A DNA stretch of 40,689 nucleotides from a virus. Each line of letters starts with the position of its first letter. Position 1 is the first letter of the stretch. Below the pieces are notes generated by a model that was given only the letters and a program-made list of their open reading frames with translations, was not told the origin of the DNA and made no database searches. The DNA lies in IMG/VR virus record IMGVR_UViG_3300048916_000149, positions 1 to 40,689 of that record. One strand, 5' to 3'. A program made the translations under genes and the position numbers. Positions 8,476 to 16,976 of the stretch are shown one piece after another.

Positions 8476-8874
8476 ATGGCCTTCGCCGCCTACGCCGACA
8501 TCGAAGCCCGCTGGCGCACGCTCTCCTCGACGGAGCAAGCTCGCGCCACCGTGCTGCTCGACGATGCCGCCTGGTGGCTGAAGGTCTGGTTCAAACCCTA
8601 CGGCGACATCGAAGCCCTGGCGGCTGACGATGAACTGCTGAGCGAGGGTTTAAAGATCCTGTCTTGCAACATGGTCCGCCGCGCGCTGGCCGCCGGTGGC
8701 GGCATCGAGGGCGCTACGCAGATGCAGCAGTCCATGGGCCCGTTCAGCTCGCAAGTAGCGTTCCGCAACCCTGACGGCAATCTGTTCGTCTACGACACCG
8801 AGCGCGACGCGATCCTGTCTCTGCTGGGAATCAGTGTCTCCGGCGCCGTTTCGATGACCGGGCCGGGACTGTGA
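8476..8874 (+). CDS. Head-to-tail adaptor (Gp15/Gp19-like)
   Basis: 132 residues with the look of the Gp19/Gp15/Gp42 connector family: N-terminal AYADIEARWRTLS, a helical core with a WWLKVWF stretch, then a region ending near YDTERDAILSLLG. Adaptor proteins bind below the portal and form the docking ring for the tail. It starts 3 bp after the previous stop and overlaps the next gene by 4 bp. Confidence 0.82.
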   Translation: MAFAAYADIEARWRTLSSTEQARATVLLDDAAWWLKVWFKPYGDIEALAADDELLSEGLKILSCNMVRRALAAGGGIEGATQMQQSMGPFSSQVAFRNPDGNLFVYDTERDAILSLLGISVSGAVSMTGPGL

Positions 8875-9212
8875 ACCCGATCGGCATCACCTACGGCGAC
8901 ACGTGGGAGGTTCTTCGCGGGGCCCGAGACCGTGTCGGTGATCAGGTACTCACGGTGCATCACGTGATCGAGCAGGCTGCGTTCTGGGAGGAATCCGTCG
9001 ACGGGGACGACGAGCGCCGTACCGCCTCGACGGTGTACGGCAAACTCGCCATCCCGAAGGCGGAAGAGGTCCAGGCGACCGACCGGCTTCGCCGACAAGG
9101 TGACTCGCAGATCTGGATCCCGATCGGATCGCCTCAGTGGGATCAGATCCACCCGATGACCGGCTGGGATCCCGGCTACAAGATCGTCCGATTGAAGGGG
9201 GTCGGCGCGTGA
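8871..9212 (+). CDS. Head-to-tail stopper
   Basis: 113 residues, GTG start overlapping the adaptor stop (GTGA). Beta-rich sequence (DRVGDQVLTVHHVIEQAAF, then a loop and SQIWIPIGSPQW) and its place between adaptor and neck genes suggest the stopper that closes the connector after packaging. This is assigned by order and size, as sequence motifs in this class are weak. Confidence 0.68.
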   Translation: MNPIGITYGDTWEVLRGARDRVGDQVLTVHHVIEQAAFWEESVDGDDERRTASTVYGKLAIPKAEEVQATDRLRRQGDSQIWIPIGSPQWDQIHPMTGWDPGYKIVRLKGVGA

Positions 9213-9517
9213 AGAACGACATCCCTCGTCCCAATCCGGCAATCACGGCCATCCTGAGGTCGCCTGAAATGCGGACGCTGGTCGCCGGCCGCGCTGAGGT
9301 AGCGAAGGCTATCTATCAAGGCATCGTCGCGAAACGCACTGGGCGCCTGGCGCGCTCGGCCCGGGTCGAGACGTTCGTCGGCGGCAAGAAGAACGACCGC
9401 TGGATCGGCCGGCTCATCGTCGACGCACCGTACACGGCATCGCACGAGTACGGCACCGAAGACGGCGCAGGCGCTCACGATCTGAATATCGTCCTCAACC
9501 AGCTGGGGGGACTGTGA
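9209..9517 (+). CDS. HK97 gp10-like neck / tail-connector protein
   Basis: 102 residues from GTG 9209, overlapping the stopper by 4 bp. A helix with IYQGIVAKRTGRLARSARVE followed by beta segments and YTASHEYGTED matches the HK97 gp10 family pattern (TGxLxxS near the N-terminus and a YAxxxEfGT motif). Such proteins join the head connector to the tail. It is followed by the tail terminator with a 4-bp overlap. Confidence 0.78.
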   Translation: MKNDIPRPNPAITAILRSPEMRTLVAGRAEVAKAIYQGIVAKRTGRLARSARVETFVGGKKNDRWIGRLIVDAPYTASHEYGTEDGAGAHDLNIVLNQLGGL

Positions 9518-10008
9518 CTGTACAGTTCCCCGACTGGTACGAAGGCGGGTTCCCGGACCGCGAGCAGCTCGTCATGGACCTCGTGCAGAAGTACCTGGAT
9601 CTACTGGCCCCGCAAGGCCTCGCTGTCACCTGGCTGCCGGACAACTTCAACGAACTCGTCGAAGCAGGCACCGTGATCGTGCGCGTCTACCGCGGCGGCA
9701 TGGGCGCCGACGGACTCTGGGATTCCGCGGCCGTCCAGCTCGGCGTCATCGCGCAATCGCGCGAGGACTCGTGGGCGGTGATGGAGTACCTGCGCCAGAT
9801 GATGCTCAGCTACGAGCACGGCGGGCCCGTGCGCCGGGCTGACGGATCGATCTCCTACGTCGACTCGATCGAGGAGATGAACGGCCCACAGCAGATTCAG
9901 GAGCTGGTTCCCGACTTCCGGCTGGTCCCGGTGACCTTCAATGTCGAATGCCGGCGGCCGCGTGAGTTGCCCGACTACGCGCGCATTCGCGAATCCCTTC
10001 TGCTGTAA
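9514..10008 (+). CDS. Tail terminator protein
   Basis: 164 residues, GTG start overlapping the previous gene. N-terminal helix (FPDREQLVMDLVQKYLDLL), strands with VTWLPDNF and TVIVRVYRGG, and a C-terminal segment LVPVTFNVECRRPREL fit the tail terminator that caps the growing tail and docks to the head. The position just before the major tail gene supports this. Confidence 0.78.
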   Translation: MTVQFPDWYEGGFPDREQLVMDLVQKYLDLLAPQGLAVTWLPDNFNELVEAGTVIVRVYRGGMGADGLWDSAAVQLGVIAQSREDSWAVMEYLRQMMLSYEHGGPVRRADGSISYVDSIEEMNGPQQIQELVPDFRLVPVTFNVECRRPRELPDYARIRESLLL

Positions 10009-10031
10009 CCACTTTCCATTTCCTCCGCGGC

Positions 10032-10072
10032 TCGCCCGGGGCGCGCGGCTATTCGTCATGGCTCCCGGGCGA
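10032..10072 (+). other. Perfect 9-bp hairpin before major tail gene
   Basis: TCGCCCGGG (10032-10040) pairs exactly with CCCGGGCGA (10064-10072) around a 23-nt loop, in the 84-bp gap after the tail terminator gene. No T-run follows. It may protect or partly terminate the mRNA so that the abundant tail protein is expressed separately. Confidence 0.5.
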
Positions 10073-10092
10073 TTTCCGAAAGGACAGCAATC

Positions 10093-10995
10093 ATGACCGC
10101 TACCACTCTGCTCGAATTGAAGGACAAGCAGGATCCGCTGGTCCTGTCCGCGCTGGACTGGGTTCTGCTCGCGCACCGCTGGTCTCCGGGTGCCTCCTAC
10201 ATGCCCACCGACCTCACCGACTCGTCCGGTGTGCTGCAGGCACTTCCGAACGGCTGGATGACGCTCGGCGAGATCCAGAAGAAGGCCGGCGTCGACCTGT
10301 CGCCGGACACCAAGACCAGCGATGTCGAAGGCTACGGTTCGTCCGGGCCGCGGCGCACGATCGTCACCTCCGAGGGATTCCAGATCGACGCCGTTGCGCA
10401 GGAATGGCGCAAGATCAACCTGGAGATGTGGCACAACACCGATCTGTCGACGGTGAACGCGGTTCCCGGTAAGGGATTCACCGCGCGCCGCACCTCGGAT
10501 CTGTCGATGCGCTACTACTCGATCATCGCGATCGCCTACGACGGCGTTCCCGGCGGGGAGATCTACCCCTGGTTCAAGTGGGGCAAGGTCGGCGTCACCA
10601 AGCGCAACAAGATGTCCGGTCAGCAGGGCGCGGAACTGGCCCTCCCGGTGACGCTCACCCTGTTCGAGGACAGCGAATGGGGCGCCCTGTATGACTTCGG
10701 TGTCTCCGGCGCCGGATTCGACGCTATCGCCACCAGCGCGGGCTTCCTCGGCACCCCGGCCTCGATCAACGTTGTTCCCGCGACGCTGACTCTGGCCGTC
10801 GGCGAGACCGCACAACTGACGGTGACTGACAGCAACGGCTTCGACCGCACCGCGGACGCCACGTACGTCTCCGGCACCCCGGCCAAGGCCACTGTCGACG
10901 CGTCGGGCCGTGTCACCGCGGTCGCGACCGGCAGCTCTACGGTCACCGCCACTCTCGGCGCGCTGACCGACACCTGCGCGGTCACCGTCTCGTAG
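10093..10995 (+). CDS. Major tail protein with C-terminal Ig-like domain
   Basis: A 300-residue tail-tube protein. Residues 1-220 form the tube domain. Residues about 224-300 are a bacterial Ig-like group 2 (Big_2) domain: SINVVPATLTLAVGETAQL, then ATYVSGTPAKATVDASGRV and a final VTATLGALTDTCAVTVS. Such domains decorate the tail surface and may help bind the host envelope. Gaps with hairpins on both sides (10032-10072 and 11011-11055) isolate it from its neighbours, as expected for a highly expressed gene. Confidence 0.9.
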   Translation: MTATTLLELKDKQDPLVLSALDWVLLAHRWSPGASYMPTDLTDSSGVLQALPNGWMTLGEIQKKAGVDLSPDTKTSDVEGYGSSGPRRTIVTSEGFQIDAVAQEWRKINLEMWHNTDLSTVNAVPGKGFTARRTSDLSMRYYSIIAIAYDGVPGGEIYPWFKWGKVGVTKRNKMSGQQGAELALPVTLTLFEDSEWGALYDFGVSGAGFDAIATSAGFLGTPASINVVPATLTLAVGETAQLTVTDSNGFDRTADATYVSGTPAKATVDASGRVTAVATGSSTVTATLGALTDTCAVTVS

Positions 10996-11010
10996 CCCCT
11001 CGATCGCCGT

Positions 11011-11055
11011 CCCCGCGCCGTCCTGGCGGAGCGCGGGGGCGGCTTCCGCCAGGAC
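11011..11055 (+). promoter_or_regulatory. Two mutually exclusive hairpins between tail genes
   Basis: Hairpin A: CCCCGCGC (11011-11018) with GCGCGGGG (11031-11038). Hairpin B: GTCCTGGCGGA (11020-11030) with TCCGCCAGGAC (11045-11055), 11 perfect pairs. They share bases 11020-11038, so they cannot form together. They lie just before the tail chaperone gene. No U-tract follows either. An attenuator-like switch setting the large ratio between tube protein and chaperone is possible. Confidence 0.5.
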
Positions 11056-11082
11056 CGCCAGGAGAACCGTAGGAGTCGATTC

Positions 11083-11514
11083 ATGCCCCCGCGCGCACGC
11101 ACCACCCCCACGAAGAAGACCAGCAAGCCGGAAGATGCGCGACAGCAGCAGATTCAGGCGTTCGAGCATCTACGCCAGCGGGCGTCGAAGAGTCCGTTCT
11201 CGGCGAGCAAAGTCATGGCCGGCCAGGCTGAGCCCTATGTTCTGGGCCCGGACAAGGGATTCGACCCGCCGATCAGCGTGTCGCAGCCGACCGGGCTGCG
11301 GAACCTCGAGGCCCTCGACAACGCGTGGCGGGCCCGGGACATGTTCGGCATCCTGCGCGTCATGATGGGCTCCACCCAGTATGAGCGGGTTGTCGCCCAG
11401 TTCGACCAGTACCCGGACGCCTGGGATCTCCTCGTCGGGTTGGTCATGGATATCACCGATCACTTCCAGGGCGCGGGCGCGAGCGAAGTGCCGGGGGGTA
11501 CTCAGGCCTCGTAG
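11083..11514 (+). CDS. Tail assembly chaperone, short (unshifted) product
   Basis: 143 residues, the G-like chaperone that coats the tape measure during tail building. N-terminal basic Pro/Thr/Lys-rich tail, then a helical body (TGLRNLEALDNAWRARDMFG, YPDAWDLLVGLVMDITDHF). It ends at TAG 11512-11514, fifteen bases after the slippery run. The order major tail, chaperones, tape measure is near universal in siphoviruses. The start has GTAGGAG about 7 bp upstream. Confidence 0.9.
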   Translation: MPPRARTTPTKKTSKPEDARQQQIQAFEHLRQRASKSPFSASKVMAGQAEPYVLGPDKGFDPPISVSQPTGLRNLEALDNAWRARDMFGILRVMMGSTQYERVVAQFDQYPDAWDLLVGLVMDITDHFQGAGASEVPGGTQAS

Positions 11515-11960
11515 ACACCATTGGTGGCTACGGGGCCAAACTCCGGTGGGATCTCCACGAGACCCTACGGCTCGACCTGAATGACTGGTTACGTGGCGAA
11601 CGGAACTGGCTCGACCTGTGGGACCTCATCGACGAGCTTCCCATTGGATCCCGGTACAAATCCGCTCGCCTGCGTGACCCGGAATTCGCGGAAGCTCTTG
11701 CCGCTCTTCCCGAATCGGACGTCGACGATGAGTTGCCGCTCGACGGGTGGGATGCCCACCTGGATCGGCTGGCCAACATCGAGGATCTGCTGCATCAGCT
11801 GATCTACACCACCGCTCACGTCGACCCCTCTGCCGCGCCGACCACTCTGCGGCCGGTTCTGCCGCACATCAAGCTCCGGCGCGAACGCTCCGAGGCGCAG
11901 CGCGCGGTCAAACGCTCCCGCATTGTCGATCAGCTGATTCCAGGAGGTGATGGTGCCTAA
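11083..11960 (+). CDS. Tail assembly chaperone, -1 frameshifted long product
   Basis: The -1 frame is open from the slippery site to TAA 11958-11960 and has no convincing start of its own. Reading 11083-11499 then resuming at 11499 gives about 292 residues (G-T type fusion). The T-like part runs from YSGLVDTIGGYGAKLRWDL to the C-terminal LRRERSEAQRAVKRSR, a pattern widespread in actinophage T extensions. The long form probably links the tape measure to tail-tube subunits. The last 8 bases overlap the tape-measure start. Confidence 0.88.
11493..11499 (+). promoter_or_regulatory. Programmed -1 frameshift slippery heptamer G GGG GGT
   Basis: In the zero frame the codons are CCG GGG GGT ACT, so the heptamer G-GGG-GGT fits the X-XXY-YYZ slippage pattern with full re-pairing of the first site. 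The zero-frame stop follows 13 bases later, and the -1 frame continues 153 codons into the T-like chaperone segment. Confidence 0.85.
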
Positions 11961-14900
11961 CTACTCGGCCGGTAGCGCCTCCATCGACATCAGCCTCAAT
12001 TTCGACGGATTCGTGCGTGAACTGCGCGAAAAGCTTGATCGAGTCGACGCGAACCTGTCGGTCGATGTCGATGCCGACACCAGCCGGGCAGCAGACCGTA
12101 TCCGCGAACTGTCACGTGACCGCTCGCTATCGATGCGAGTAGACCTCGACGATGCCGAGGCGCAAGCACGGATTGATGCTCTAACCCGAAGCCGGGAGAT
12201 GAACATCCGGGCCAACGTCGACAGCAATGACGCCGTCCGGGGACTTGGCCGGCTGGAGAGTGGCGGCCGCAGCGCCGGAAGCTCGCTCAATGCCTTGTCG
12301 GCGATCAAATTCACTGGCCTCGCCGCAGGAATCACTGCCCTGATCCCCCTCATCGGAGGACTCGCCGCGGCTGCCGGTGGCGCGGTATCGGTCGTCGGAG
12401 CGCTGGCCGGCACCGCGGTGATCGGCAGCGGCGGAATCCTCGATGCATTCAAGGCGTCGAAGGAAGCCCATGATGGCGCAGGTCAGGCGGCCCAGAAGTA
12501 CAAGGACGACCTCGACCAGGTCCGTGACGCCCAGGATCGGGTCGCGGAGTCGCAGCACAACGAGATGGAGTCGCTGCAGCGGGTCGAGGACGCGCAGAAA
12601 GCGGTCACCGATGCGCGCAAGGAGGCCAAGGAGACCCTCGACGACCTGAATCTCGCAGTGAAAGACGGTGCCCTGTCCGAGCGTGGCGCTGAGCTCGCCT
12701 ACCGGCGGGCGGTCGTGCAACTGCAGGAGACTCGGCAGAAGGCGTTCCAAGGTAAGGCGACATCTCTGGATGTCGAGGAGGCGCAGCTCGGTGTCGATCG
12801 GGCGGCGCAGAACATCACCGACACCCGGGTGCGGAACCAGCAGACCCAATCCAAGGCGGCCGACGCCAACGCCAAGGGTGTCGAGGGCTCCGATCAGGTG
12901 CAGGCCGCGCAACGTCAACTGGAGCAGGCCCAGTATCAGGCGCAGCAGGCGGCGACCGAGACGCAGAAGTCGATTCGTGAGCTGGCGAAAGCGCAAGAGG
13001 AAGCGGCGAAGTCGGCGAATGAGGCTGCGGGCGGTTCGGACAAATTCGCGGAAGCCATGGCAAAGCTGTCGCCGGCCGCTCAGGACTTCGTACGCCAGAT
13101 GCAGGCGCTCGGGCCTCAGTGGGAAGACCTGCGGAAGGCCGTGCAGGAGAACCTATTTCAGGGTCTCGGTGACGCGGTTACTCAGCTGGCCCGCAATCAG
13201 CTTCCAGCATTGAAAGATGGGCTCTCGCAGATCGCGACTGGGCTGAATGGCGCCATCAAGCAGACCCTCACGAGCCTCGATACCTTGTTCACGGCATTCG
13301 AGAAGAACGGCACGATGAAGGCGTTCATCGATGGCGTCAACTCGGCGATGCAGGCAATGGCTCCGCTCGTCACCGGCATTACCGCCGCCTTCATCCAGTT
13401 GGGCGCCGAAATCGGGCCTCATCTCGGTCCGCTGTTCGGTCAACTGGGTGTCGCTGTGGCGCAGATCGCTGGCCCGCTCGGGCAGTTGGGCGGCGTTTTC
13501 GCCGATACCCTCACGTCGCTCCTGCCGACGTTGACCCAGCTGATCAACGCGCTCGCTACAGGTCTCGGTCCGGTGCTGCCGGTGATCGGGAACCTGCTGA
13601 ACGCGATCGGTCAGGCGCTGATCCCGCTGGTTCCACCGTTCTCGCAGATCGCGCAGATCATCGGCAATGCTCTGGTCACCGCGATCAATGCGATCGCGCC
13701 GGTGCTTCCGACGATCGCTCAGGCGTTCGCCGACGTCTTGAAAGCTGTTGCGCCGCTGGTGGAACCGTTGGCGAAGATTATCGCCACCATCGCTGGCGCT
13801 GTGGCCCAGAACATCTCCGCGCTGGCGACCGCATTGGCGCCAGTCGTGGAGCAGTTCGCGCAGGGACTCGCACCGGTCATTCCGATCCTGAACGATGCTT
13901 TCCAGAAGCTGGTGCCGATCTTCGCTCAGGTCGCGGGGATTCTCGGTCAGGCGCTGGCGCAGGCGTTGCAGACGATCATGCCGGTACTGCCGCAACTGGT
14001 GCAGGCCTGGACGGACATGTTCATCGCGCTCGCACCTCTGCTGCCCAAACTCGCCGAGCTGGGTGCGCAGTTGCTGCCGATCCTCGCGGACATCATCGTC
14101 CGCATCGCCCCGCTGGTTATCGACCTTCTGAACGCGTTCACGTCGTTCGTGAATTTTGTTGTGCCCATTCTGATCCCAGCGCTGGATCACCTGAAGGACA
14201 CGATCAAGACCGGGTGGGAGGTCATTCGCGGCGTCTGGGATGCGATGCAGACCGCGCTCGATCAGATCCATCAGAAGTTCGCCGACATCGTCGGGAAGAT
14301 CATCAAGCTGTGGGCCGATCTGGTCGACAAGATCGACAGCCCGTTCAAAGTTGCGGGTGGCGCCGCGGGCAAGATTCTCGGCTCAGTGTGGGGTGCGATC
14401 TCAGGCCATGCTGACGGCGGCTTCATCGAAGGCCCCGGCACCGGCACCTCGGATTCGATCGTGGCTCGCTTGTCCAACGGTGAATACGTCGTCAACGCCG
14501 CATCGACCAGCAAGTACCGCGGACTGATCGACGCGATCAACAGCGACAGCCTGCCCGGGTTCGCCGACGGCGGCGCGGTCGACTCGCAGATGAAGCAGAC
14601 CTCAACAGGCCAGTCGTCGATCGTCGACTCAATGGCCAAGGTCGTGCAAACCCACTTCCCGGACATGACCCTCACCTCCGGCATTCGCAACTCGGCGGAC
14701 TACCACGGGCAGGGCAAGGCCGCGGACTTCAGCGACGGCAGCGACGACACCCCGCAGATGCAGGCCCTGGCCGGGTTCATCGCCGCCAACTATCCGGACA
14801 GCCTGGAGCTGATCCATAGCCCGTTCACCGGAAACATCAAGAACGGCACCAACGTCGGCGACGGCATGTCCACCTACGGCGCTGCCACCATGGCCCAGCA

Positions 14901-16056
14901 CCGCAACCATGTGCACTGGGCTGTCGGATCCCCGGTATCGGAGCCTAAGGCTCGCGCCGCGACTCCGTCGACGACCGTGGCTCCCGCGGCGCCGGGTGAC
15001 CCCAGCAACTATTCGCCCACCGGAACCTACGTCGGCCCATCAACCGTGGACACGACCAAGGACCGGGCCGAGGCCGCGAACAACGACCTCCCGAAGGAAT
15101 ACTCGCTTCCCGGAATCCTCGGCAAGGCAGGCGAACTCCTCGGACAAGGAATCCTCGGATTCTTCGGCCTGGAGAACTCGGCACTTGGATCGAACAACCC
15201 CTACAACCGGGCCCTGTCGACCACGGTCAACTTCTACACCAAGAAGCAGCAGGACCAAGCCGCGGCCGCCGAGGCCGAACGTCAAGCACAGGCGGCGGGC
15301 ATCCCGTCCACGGCCACACCGTCGACAACCCCGTCCGCGACACTGTCGGCCGAGCAGCCGAGCGCCCCTGCTGCGCCGGCCAAGCACGTCTATGACCCGA
15401 ATGGCGGGGCGGAGCAGTGGCGTTCCACGGTGGCGGGCGTTCTCGCGGCGACAGGACGCAGTGCGGCGCTGGCGGATCGGACGCTGGCGCAGATCCAGAT
15501 CGAGTCCGGCGGTAACCCGAACGCCGCCAACAACTACGACATCAACGCCCAGAACGGCACCCCGTCGATCGGCTTGCTTCAGGTCATAAAGCCGACGTTC
15601 GACTCGTACATGGACCCGCGGTTCCCGGGCACGCAAAGCGATCCGGAACCCAACATCGCCGCGGCCTTGAACTACGTCGACAGCCGATATGGCGGCGCCG
15701 CGCAGATCTGGCCGACCACTGCTGGTTACGCGGCTGGCGGCTGGGTGACCGGGGCCGGATCGTCCACCTCCGATGACGTGCCCGCGTGGCTGTCGAACGG
15801 GGAGTTCGTGGTGAAGGCATCCGCGGCGGCCGCGAACCGGGATTGGCTGGCGGCGATCAACGCCGGCACTACCCGCGTCGCTCCGCTACCTGCCGGATTC
15901 GGCGTTCGAGGAGGGGATTCCACGACGTCGATGACTCGGGATCACTCGGTGAACTTCAACGGTGACATGCACGTGATGGACGTCGACCACCTCATGCGCG
16001 AACAGGACCGGTGGAACGCCATCCAGGAGCAGGGAACATTGGTGACCTTCGGATGA
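11953..16056 (+). CDS. Tape measure protein with peptidase and lytic transglycosylase domains
   Basis: About 1368 residues, the tail-length ruler. The start is uncertain: GTG 11947, ATG 11950 and GTG 11953 are in frame; AGGAGG at 11942-11947 best suits 11953. Order: hydrophobic Ala/Gly segment (about 116-158), long Gln/Ala/Glu coiled coil (about 170-370), and repeating hydrophobic helical region (about 460-750). Next come a GGFIEGPGTGTSDSI...LSNGEYVVNA motif (about 819), an M15-like zinc peptidase domain (about 888-991; YHGQGKAADF and HRNHVHW), and an SLT/goose-lysozyme-like domain (about 1155-1246; catalytic Glu in QIQIESGG). A second copy of the GG...LSNGEFVV motif follows (about 1258). The wall-cutting domains would aid DNA entry. 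The stop overlaps the next ATG. Confidence 0.95.
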   Translation: MPNYSAGSASIDISLNFDGFVRELREKLDRVDANLSVDVDADTSRAADRIRELSRDRSLSMRVDLDDAEAQARIDALTRSREMNIRANVDSNDAVRGLGRLESGGRSAGSSLNALSAIKFTGLAAGITALIPLIGGLAAAAGGAVSVVGALAGTAVIGSGGILDAFKASKEAHDGAGQAAQKYKDDLDQVRDAQDRVAESQHNEMESLQRVEDAQKAVTDARKEAKETLDDLNLAVKDGALSERGAELAYRRAVVQLQETRQKAFQGKATSLDVEEAQLGVDRAAQNITDTRVRNQQTQSKAADANAKGVEGSDQVQAAQRQLEQAQYQAQQAATETQKSIRELAKAQEEAAKSANEAAGGSDKFAEAMAKLSPAAQDFVRQMQALGPQWEDLRKAVQENLFQGLGDAVTQLARNQLPALKDGLSQIATGLNGAIKQTLTSLDTLFTAFEKNGTMKAFIDGVNSAMQAMAPLVTGITAAFIQLGAEIGPHLGPLFGQLGVAVAQIAGPLGQLGGVFADTLTSLLPTLTQLINALATGLGPVLPVIGNLLNAIGQALIPLVPPFSQIAQIIGNALVTAINAIAPVLPTIAQAFADVLKAVAPLVEPLAKIIATIAGAVAQNISALATALAPVVEQFAQGLAPVIPILNDAFQKLVPIFAQVAGILGQALAQALQTIMPVLPQLVQAWTDMFIALAPLLPKLAELGAQLLPILADIIVRIAPLVIDLLNAFTSFVNFVVPILIPALDHLKDTIKTGWEVIRGVWDAMQTALDQIHQKFADIVGKIIKLWADLVDKIDSPFKVAGGAAGKILGSVWGAISGHADGGFIEGPGTGTSDSIVARLSNGEYVVNAASTSKYRGLIDAINSDSLPGFADGGAVDSQMKQTSTGQSSIVDSMAKVVQTHFPDMTLTSGIRNSADYHGQGKAADFSDGSDDTPQMQALAGFIAANYPDSLELIHSPFTGNIKNGTNVGDGMSTYGAATMAQHRNHVHWAVGSPVSEPKARAATPSTTVAPAAPGDPSNYSPTGTYVGPSTVDTTKDRAEAANNDLPKEYSLPGILGKAGELLGQGILGFFGLENSALGSNNPYNRALSTTVNFYTKKQQDQAAAAEAERQAQAAGIPSTATPSTTPSATLSAEQPSAPAAPAKHVYDPNGGAEQWRSTVAGVLAATGRSAALADRTLAQIQIESGGNPNAANNYDINAQNGTPSIGLLQVIKPTFDSYMDPRFPGTQSDPEPNIAAALNYVDSRYGGAAQIWPTTAGYAAGGWVTGAGSSTSDDVPAWLSNGEFVVKASAAAANRDWLAAINAGTTRVAPLPAGFGVRGGDSTTSMTRDHSVNFNGDMHVMDVDHLMREQDRWNAIQEQGTLVTFG

Positions 16057-16976
16057 GCAAGTACCTGACGCTCTACCTCAACGGCTGCGACGGGTCACGC
16101 TGGAACCTCACCGATGAAACCGAGGGCGTGCTGTTGCGGCCAGGCCCGCAGAAGTTCATCGACGCGCCGGCGAAAACGTTCTGGCTCGAAACCTCCACTG
16201 GCAGTAGCTATCAGGGGATGCGGTTCGAGCGCCGGGACCCCGTGTTCTCGGTGCAGATCTACCACCCGAATCCGCTGGTATGGGCTGACATCGACTCTCG
16301 GTTCCGCATGGCGCTGGGCATGGTAGGCGAGGACCAATTCGAACTGGAGGCGCACACCAGCTACGGCGTGCGGCGCCTGAAAATGCGGCTGCTCACCGAG
16401 CCGATCGCCTACGCCTCAGCCGATTACGAGAAGAAGGATCCCTACATCACGCACGACTCGACGCTGGGAATCAGCGCGGCGTGCGAGAACCCGTTCTGGG
16501 AGTCCGATCCGCTCGAGTACACGTGGACGCTCTCGTCAGGCTCGTCGGGGTCGCATACCTGGCAGATCGAGAACCGCGGCGACGTGGAGGTGTGGTGGAG
16601 AGCCTTCGCCACTGCACCTGGGAAGTGGACGTTCCAGGACCGGTCGTACGGGCAGAAGATCTACGCGAAGACGACCCCGCCGTTCAACCGGGCACTCGAC
16701 GACGCCGACCGTGACCAGTGGATCCCCACACTGCTGGCGGGCGAGGACTGCTCGATCGACACCGACCCCGACGAACCGACGCTGGTGGCCGCGAACGGGG
16801 CGCCGGTGCAGGCGCGGTGGCAGTCCAACGGGTTCCTGTACCCGATCCGGGCCCGCCTGCGCCCTACTGACGATGACGCGGCGTTCACAGTGAGCGTGAC
16901 GGGCGCGAATCCCGGCGCCGCGGTGACGCTGTGGGTGCCGCGCCGTCATACCCGGCCGTTCGGGGTGACGGTATGA
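16053..16976 (+). CDS. Distal tail / first minor tail protein (Dit-like)
   Basis: 307 residues; ATG overlaps the tape-measure stop. As the first gene after the tape measure it matches the Dit or siphovirus tail-component family that forms the hub at the tail tip. Visible blocks: LTLYLNGCDGSRWNLTDE at the start, a middle beta-rich part, and a C-terminal half with a galectin-like beta composition. It is followed by another ATGA overlap. Confidence 0.82.
   Translation: MSKYLTLYLNGCDGSRWNLTDETEGVLLRPGPQKFIDAPAKTFWLETSTGSSYQGMRFERRDPVFSVQIYHPNPLVWADIDSRFRMALGMVGEDQFELEAHTSYGVRRLKMRLLTEPIAYASADYEKKDPYITHDSTLGISAACENPFWESDPLEYTWTLSSGSSGSHTWQIENRGDVEVWWRAFATAPGKWTFQDRSYGQKIYAKTTPPFNRALDDADRDQWIPTLLAGEDCSIDTDPDEPTLVAANGAPVQARWQSNGFLYPIRARLRPTDDDAAFTVSVTGANPGAAVTLWVPRRHTRPFGVTV

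Noticed and set aside
9601-11169. Long minus-strand frame opposite tail terminator and major tail genes
   Set aside because: Antisense shadow; it would cross two clear intergenic hairpins and has no recognisable protein features.
13153-14271. Long minus-strand frame within the tape measure
   Set aside because: Arg/Gln/Asp-rich shadow of the repetitive tape-measure sequence, with no independent start signal.
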